This document shows positions 60,455 through 64,000 of a stretch of 64,000 bases of DNA, one piece after another; position 1 is the stretch's first letter, and every line of letters starts with the position of its first letter. Origin of the DNA: UMGS1696 sp964558485. GTDB taxonomy: Bacteria > Bacillota > Clostridia > Oscillospirales > CAG-272. The translations under genes were made by a program, and so were the position numbers. The stretch is from NCBI GenBank assembly GCA_964558485.1, contig CAZLED010000002.1, forward strand, positions 1 to 64,000, read 5' to 3'. The notes beneath the pieces are model-generated. The model saw only the letters and a program-made list of their open reading frames with translations. It was not told the origin of the DNA and searched no databases.

Positions 60455-62218
60455 ATGAAAAAAAAGGTGTTATCCCTGCTTCTGGCTGCGCTGATGCTGA
60501 TGACCACGCTGGCGAGCTGCACGACTCTGGAGGAAGATGACAAGGGTGCTATCATCGATATGTACCTGACCACCGAAGTCTTTGACTTTGACCCCCAGCT
60601 GAGCATGACCGACGACGCACAGCTCAAGTACATGAGCCTGATGTTCGAAGGCCTGACCCGTATCGATGAAAAGGGCAAGTGGGAAAAGGCCCTGATGAGC
60701 AACTACAAGGTGGAAGTGGACGACGGCGAAAACTTCTCCATCCTGATCGACATGAATATCACCCGTTGGAGCGATGGTCGTACCGTACAGGCCGGCGACT
60801 TCATCTACTCCTGGAAGAGACTGCTTGACCCCGACCAGCAGTGGGAAGGCGCATCTCTGCTCTACGACATAAAGAATGCCAAGGCTGCCAAGATGGGCGA
60901 TGCGTCCATCGACGACATCGGTATCGCAGCCGTGGATACCTATACCATTCAGGTGGAATTCGAATCCAAGATCGACCTGGACGGCTTCTTTGAAAAGCTG
61001 TCTGCCATCTGCCTGGTACCGCTGCGTGAAGACGTGATCACCCGGTATGGCGACACCTGGGCCAGAAAGACCACCTCCATCGTGACCAATGGTGCCTTTG
61101 TACCCAAGGAAGTTGTAGCCGGCTCCGACATCCGTCTGGAACGCTCCACCTATTACTATCTGGATCCCGATAAGGAAGAGCATCTGGATAAGTATGTTAT
61201 CCCCTACAGACTGCTGACCAAGTATGCGACCGGTACGGCTGCCGACCAGCTGGCTTCCTTTACTGCCGGTGGTATCTTCTATGACGGTGAGCTCTCTCTG
61301 GCTGACCGTGCGACCTACAAGGATTCTGCTGTTGTGACGGACATGATGGGCACCCACACCTATATGTTCAACACCAACAACAAGCTGTTTGAAAAGGCAG
61401 AGGTACGCCGTGCTCTGTCTCTGGCACTGGACAGAAATGCCATTGCACAGATCGTGACCTTCGCAAAGCCTGCTACCGGTTACGTTCCCTATAAGGTATT
61501 CGACACCGCATCCGGCACTTCCTTCCGGGAAGTCGGTGGAGACGTGATCTCTGCCTCCGCCAATGTTTCTGAGGCACAGAGCCTGCTGGCCTCTGCCGGT
61601 GTCAAGAGCGGTTCCTTCAGCATCGCTGTACGGAACAACGAAGTAGACCTGGCCGTTGCTGACTATGTCAAGGGTGTTTGGGAAGGTCTGGGCTTCACCG
61701 TAACTGTGGAGACCCTGGGCACCAAGAAGAACGCTGAGGATACCGTAGACGACCTGTTCCAGGATGCGTACGAATCCGGTGACTTTGACGTGATCGCCAT
61801 CGACACCATGTTCCTGTCTGCTGACGCCTTTGGTGCACTGTCTCAGTTCTCCACGGCCTACTCCGGCAATGGTGTGGACATGAACTCCGCTTCCTACGAT
61901 CTGTACGGCCACGTATCCGGTTATGCCAATGCCGACTACGATGCCCTGATCGACTCTGCTTATGCTACCTATGACAGAGCTGCCAGAACCGCTATCCTGC
62001 ACGACGCCGAAAAGAAGCTGATGGAAGATATGCCGGTTTGCCCGCTGTACTTCCTGCAGGACGCTTATATCTACTCCACCGAGCTGTCCGGCCTTGCTAC
62101 GGATTACTACGGTGTACGGAACTTCAACGATGTAAAACTGAACGATTACATGACCTATAAGGCTGCTACCGATACGTCGGAAGCCGCTGCTCCTGCCGGA
62201 GACACCACTGCACAGTAA
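60455..62218 (+). CDS. OppA-type peptide-binding lipoprotein
   Basis: The 587-residue protein has a lipobox (TLASC) and the SBP_bac_5 hallmark WSDGRTVQAGDFIYSWKRLLDP near residues 105-126, plus a RRALSLALDRNAIAQIV segment. It captures peptides for an Opp/Dpp ABC importer. No permease or ATPase genes follow; a strong terminator ends the unit, so it must pair with components elsewhere. The codon usage looks like that of a highly expressed gene, with many GCT, TCT and CGT codons compared with its neighbours. Confidence 0.92.
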   Translation: MKKKVLSLLLAALMLMTTLASCTTLEEDDKGAIIDMYLTTEVFDFDPQLSMTDDAQLKYMSLMFEGLTRIDEKGKWEKALMSNYKVEVDDGENFSILIDMNITRWSDGRTVQAGDFIYSWKRLLDPDQQWEGASLLYDIKNAKAAKMGDASIDDIGIAAVDTYTIQVEFESKIDLDGFFEKLSAICLVPLREDVITRYGDTWARKTTSIVTNGAFVPKEVVAGSDIRLERSTYYYLDPDKEEHLDKYVIPYRLLTKYATGTAADQLASFTAGGIFYDGELSLADRATYKDSAVVTDMMGTHTYMFNTNNKLFEKAEVRRALSLALDRNAIAQIVTFAKPATGYVPYKVFDTASGTSFREVGGDVISASANVSEAQSLLASAGVKSGSFSIAVRNNEVDLAVADYVKGVWEGLGFTVTVETLGTKKNAEDTVDDLFQDAYESGDFDVIAIDTMFLSADAFGALSQFSTAYSGNGVDMNSASYDLYGHVSGYANADYDALIDSAYATYDRAARTAILHDAEKKLMEDMPVCPLYFLQDAYIYSTELSGLATDYYGVRNFNDVKLNDYMTYKAATDTSEAAAPAGDTTAQ

Positions 62219-62243
62219 ATCGTTCGCCGATACAGAAGAAATG

Positions 62244-62274
62244 AACGGAGGAGCGACCAACTCCTCCGTTTTTC
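62244..62274 (+). terminator. Terminator of the OppA-type gene
   Basis: AACGGAGGAG/CTCCTCCGTT (62244-62253 with 62261-62270) and a following T-run. Confidence 0.92.
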
Positions 62275-62365
62275 TGTAAAGGCCTAAGTGGACGCTGATG
62301 ATGCACCAACCCTGCACAGCGTTTACTTCAGGCATCGATCTCTGGAAGAAATGAGGAACACGAGC

Positions 62366-62959
62366 ATGGCTGAGCTTCTGAGAGAACCGGATCAGGTGAA
62401 GGTGTTCATCCTGTATCTGCTGGATAAGATCGGCTATCCACTGAACTATACCGATGTGGGTACGATCATCATCCGAGATGGTTTGGTTGATTATTTTAAT
62501 TTTGTGGAAAATTTCCGGAGCCTACTGGAAAACGGACACATCCGTGGTATCCGTCCGGATGGTTCCATCGTAGAGCCGGACGAGGACTTTCATCCGGACG
62601 ACGACAGCATTTTGTACGAGGTCACCCGCAAGGGCAAGGTGGTGGCCGAGGGACTGGCAGACGACCTGCTGATGGCTGCGGTGCGGGAAAAAAGCTACGT
62701 CAGTGCGATGCGGCATTTGTCCCTGGAAAAGCGTGGCGCCGTCATCGACCAGTCGGCAGAGAACAACGGCGACAGCGGCTTTCTCTTCCATTGCACCATC
62801 AAGGATAAGGACGGCCTGGCGCTGAAGCTGTCTCTCCGTGCGGAGACCTACAACCAGCTGCGCCGTATGCAGATGAACTTCGAGGACAAACCGGATGTGG
62901 TCCTGCGTGGGATCACCGCACTGGTCACGGGCAATGTAAACTATCTGTTTGATGAATGA
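62366..62959 (+). CDS. DUF4364 family protein
   Basis: The 197-residue protein begins with a winged-helix-like segment (KVFILYLLDKIGYPLNYTDVGTIIIRDGLVDYFNF) and ends with a beta-rich domain (FHCTIKDKDGLALKLSLRA). DUF4364 proteins are widespread in Clostridia and are probably transcription-associated; their function is unknown. The ATG at 62366 follows GAGGAAC; an in-frame ATG at 62351 is a weaker option. The stop codon lies inside a 19-bp tandem repeat. Confidence 0.82.
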   Translation: MAELLREPDQVKVFILYLLDKIGYPLNYTDVGTIIIRDGLVDYFNFVENFRSLLENGHIRGIRPDGSIVEPDEDFHPDDDSILYEVTRKGKVVAEGLADDLLMAAVREKSYVSAMRHLSLEKRGAVIDQSAENNGDSGFLFHCTIKDKDGLALKLSLRAETYNQLRRMQMNFEDKPDVVLRGITALVTGNVNYLFDE

Positions 62960-63000
62960 CAACCGGTTTGACGAATGACAACCGCTTTGGCGAATGCCAA
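62947..63000. repeat. 19-bp tandem repeat over the DUF4364 stop codon
   Basis: GTTTGATGAATGACAACCG (62947-62965) is followed directly by GTTTGACGAATGACAACCG (62966-62984) and a decayed third copy. The gene ends inside the first unit (TGA at 62957-62959), so duplication extended the non-coding side only. Confidence 0.85.
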
Positions 63001-63154
63001 AAACACCGGCGCAGGATCCAATGTGTTTGAGATTATTCAATTCTACATCTGTGTAATTCGTCGAAATCACCTAACAAAGCGGAAGAAAAATGGTGAATTT
63101 GCACATGAGCCGATTGGGAGACGAAAAAAATCTGCCTTTATTTTTACAAAACTA

Positions 63155-63182
63155 TTGACAAATTCGCAATTCATGATATAAT
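63155..63182 (+). promoter_or_regulatory. Promoter of the sigma factor gene
   Basis: TTGACA (63155-63160), 16 bases, TATAAT (63177-63182): both boxes perfect, spacing one short of ideal. Confidence 0.82.
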
Positions 63183-63208
63183 GAAATCAAGTATCGATTT
63201 GGGAAAGT

Positions 63209-63904
63209 GTGTGTGACCTGTATATGAATCGTTCCGGAGATGAACCGGTCGCCGGGATGGCCACCGAGACGGTCGCCGAAAAGGAACTGGAAGTGCTGCT
63301 TGCCCAGATCCGGGAAGGTCATGACACCGGCGCTTTCGAGAAGCTCTGCGAGAAATATGCCCATCTGCTGGACGCCATGGTGAAGCAGTATGCACCATCA
63401 CTGGGGATCACGGCGGCACAGGGTACCTCAGAGCTGTTGGGCATCGGTCGAGACGAGCTGCGACAGGACGCCGCTATGGCACTGTATCGCGCCGCTATGA
63501 CCTATGACCCGTCGTCGGACAAGGGACAAAAGGTGCGCTTCGGACTGTATGCCAAGATCTGCATCCGCAATGCCATGATCACCCAGATCCGGCGGTATGA
63601 ACGGCTGCGTGCCCGGCGGGAACAGCAGACCAAAGGTCCACCCAGGCGTGACAGACGGGAAAAATGGGAAGCACTGGATCCATCGGTCCTGACCGGCGAT
63701 ACCATGGTCCGGCTGCAAACGGCGTTGTCTGCCTACGAAAAGCAGATCCTGCCGCTGTATCTGCAGGGCAAACCACCCAGAGAGATCGCCACGGTGCTTG
63801 GCCGATCGGAAAGATCCATCAGCAATGGGATCTATCGGATCAAATGCAAGCTGAAGGAGCTGCGGCAAGCGGCAAAACAACATAGGACAAAGCCTCTTCC
63901 ATAG
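63209..63904 (+). CDS. Sigma-70 family RNA polymerase sigma factor
   Basis: The 231-residue protein has region 2 (DELRQDAAMALYRAAMTYDPSSDKGQKVRFGLYAKICIRNAMITQIRR) and region 4 (LYLQGKPPREIATVLGRSERSISNGIYRIKCKLKEL), with a shortened middle and no region 1, similar in form to SigH-type or sporulation-type sigma factors. The GTG at 63209 has GGGAAAG nearby; an ATG at 63224 is an alternative. It is transcribed from a strong promoter and is not next to an obvious anti-sigma gene. The target genes are not predictable. Confidence 0.88.
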   Translation: MCDLYMNRSGDEPVAGMATETVAEKELEVLLAQIREGHDTGAFEKLCEKYAHLLDAMVKQYAPSLGITAAQGTSELLGIGRDELRQDAAMALYRAAMTYDPSSDKGQKVRFGLYAKICIRNAMITQIRRYERLRARREQQTKGPPRRDRREKWEALDPSVLTGDTMVRLQTALSAYEKQILPLYLQGKPPREIATVLGRSERSISNGIYRIKCKLKELRQAAKQHRTKPLP

Positions 63905-63917
63905 AGAGGATGTCATA

Positions 63918-64000
63918 TATGCCCGAATAGCTTAAAAGAGAGCGTTGGTTACAAAGGTGACGGTGGGAATCCGTCGAGGGCAAGAAATTTTCACCATTCA
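63918..64000 (+). other. Structured RNA-like leader truncated by the window edge
   Basis: Starting 15 bases after the sigma factor stop, TGCCC (63920-63924) can pair with GGGCA (63978-63982), enclosing GTTAC/GTGAC and GACGG/CCGTC (63959-63963 with 63971-63975) hairpins. An AGAGAGCG word recalls the AGAGA box of T-box leaders, but the specifier and antiterminator parts, if any, lie outside. I cannot assign it to a known class. Confidence 0.25.

Noticed and set aside
63918..64000. Assignment to cobalamin, c-di-AMP, lysine, TPP or ZTP riboswitches
   Set aside because: The conserved cores of these classes, as far as I can recall them, are not present in the visible part.

Overview
The window looks like a chromosomal segment of an endospore-lineage Firmicute of class Clostridia, most likely a gut-type Oscillospirales relative (inference). 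The evidence is the gpr-spoIIP sporulation pair, the miaB / YlbF-like / mutS order seen in bacilli and clostridia, Mini-RNase III, a type II pantothenate kinase, a DUF4364 protein, and many lipoproteins with classic lipoboxes. Coding regions are GC-rich. Intergenic regions are visibly more AT-rich and hold repeats. No rRNA, tRNA, CRISPR array, transposase or phage structural gene was recognised.

Layout. 0-0.74 kb: dispersed intergenic repeats. 0.74-7.7 kb (minus): NusG-II protein, Gx-type membrane protein, ApbE, MiaB, YlbF-like protein, MutS. 7.8-9.6: secreted WG-repeat protein. 9.8-10.9: AzlCD amino-acid exporter. 11.2-15.9: TetR regulator divergent from a two-ATPase ABC exporter. 16.0-18.4: amber-interrupted phosphotransferase and a GNAT/nucleotidyltransferase fusion. 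18.5-24.0: glycosidase, alpha-galactosidase and solute-binding lipoprotein operon. 24.1-25.9: Na/Pi transporter. 26.1-33.2: sugar-acid type catabolic locus (oxidoreductases, dehydratase-like lyase, SGNH esterase, lipoprotein) with an AraC regulator. 33.36-33.7: promoter-terminator unit for a small RNA facing a small hydrophobic ORF. 33.7-38.7: GH2 glycosidase and a GlpA/GlpB/DUF1667-like oxidoreductase set. 39.0-45.3: MoxR-DUF58-transglutaminase operon. 45.4-51.25: accessory island with a lipoprotein, a YhcG-type nuclease, a broken lipoprotein paralogue, and an ATPase plus predicted nuclease pair. 51.3-53.1: Mini-RNase III and homoserine dehydrogenase. 53.3-57.8: pantothenate kinase, HAD phosphatase, PiT-DUF47. 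57.8-60.1: spoIIP and gpr. 60.4-63.9: OppA-type lipoprotein, DUF4364 protein, sigma factor. The right edge enters a structured RNA-like leader.

The metabolic theme is plant or host glycan use. Three intact paralogous solute-binding lipoproteins, each with a calcium-type DxDGDG loop, sit near glycosidases or sugar-modifying enzymes, but no permease is present in the window. The most interesting non-standard signals are: (a) the convergent small RNA / small hydrophobic ORF locus at 33.36-33.7 kb, arranged like a type I toxin-antitoxin; (b) the ATPase + predicted PD-(D/E)XK pair at 49.6-51.25 kb, a candidate defence module; (c) families of dispersed, hairpin-forming intergenic repeats at 0-0.65, 11.07-11.23, 13.93-14.05, 54.34-54.54 and 54.76-54.89 kb, two of which appear to supply the ends of neighbouring genes; and (d) AGTCAGAAGT-type inverted arrays that flank terminators at convergent gene ends.
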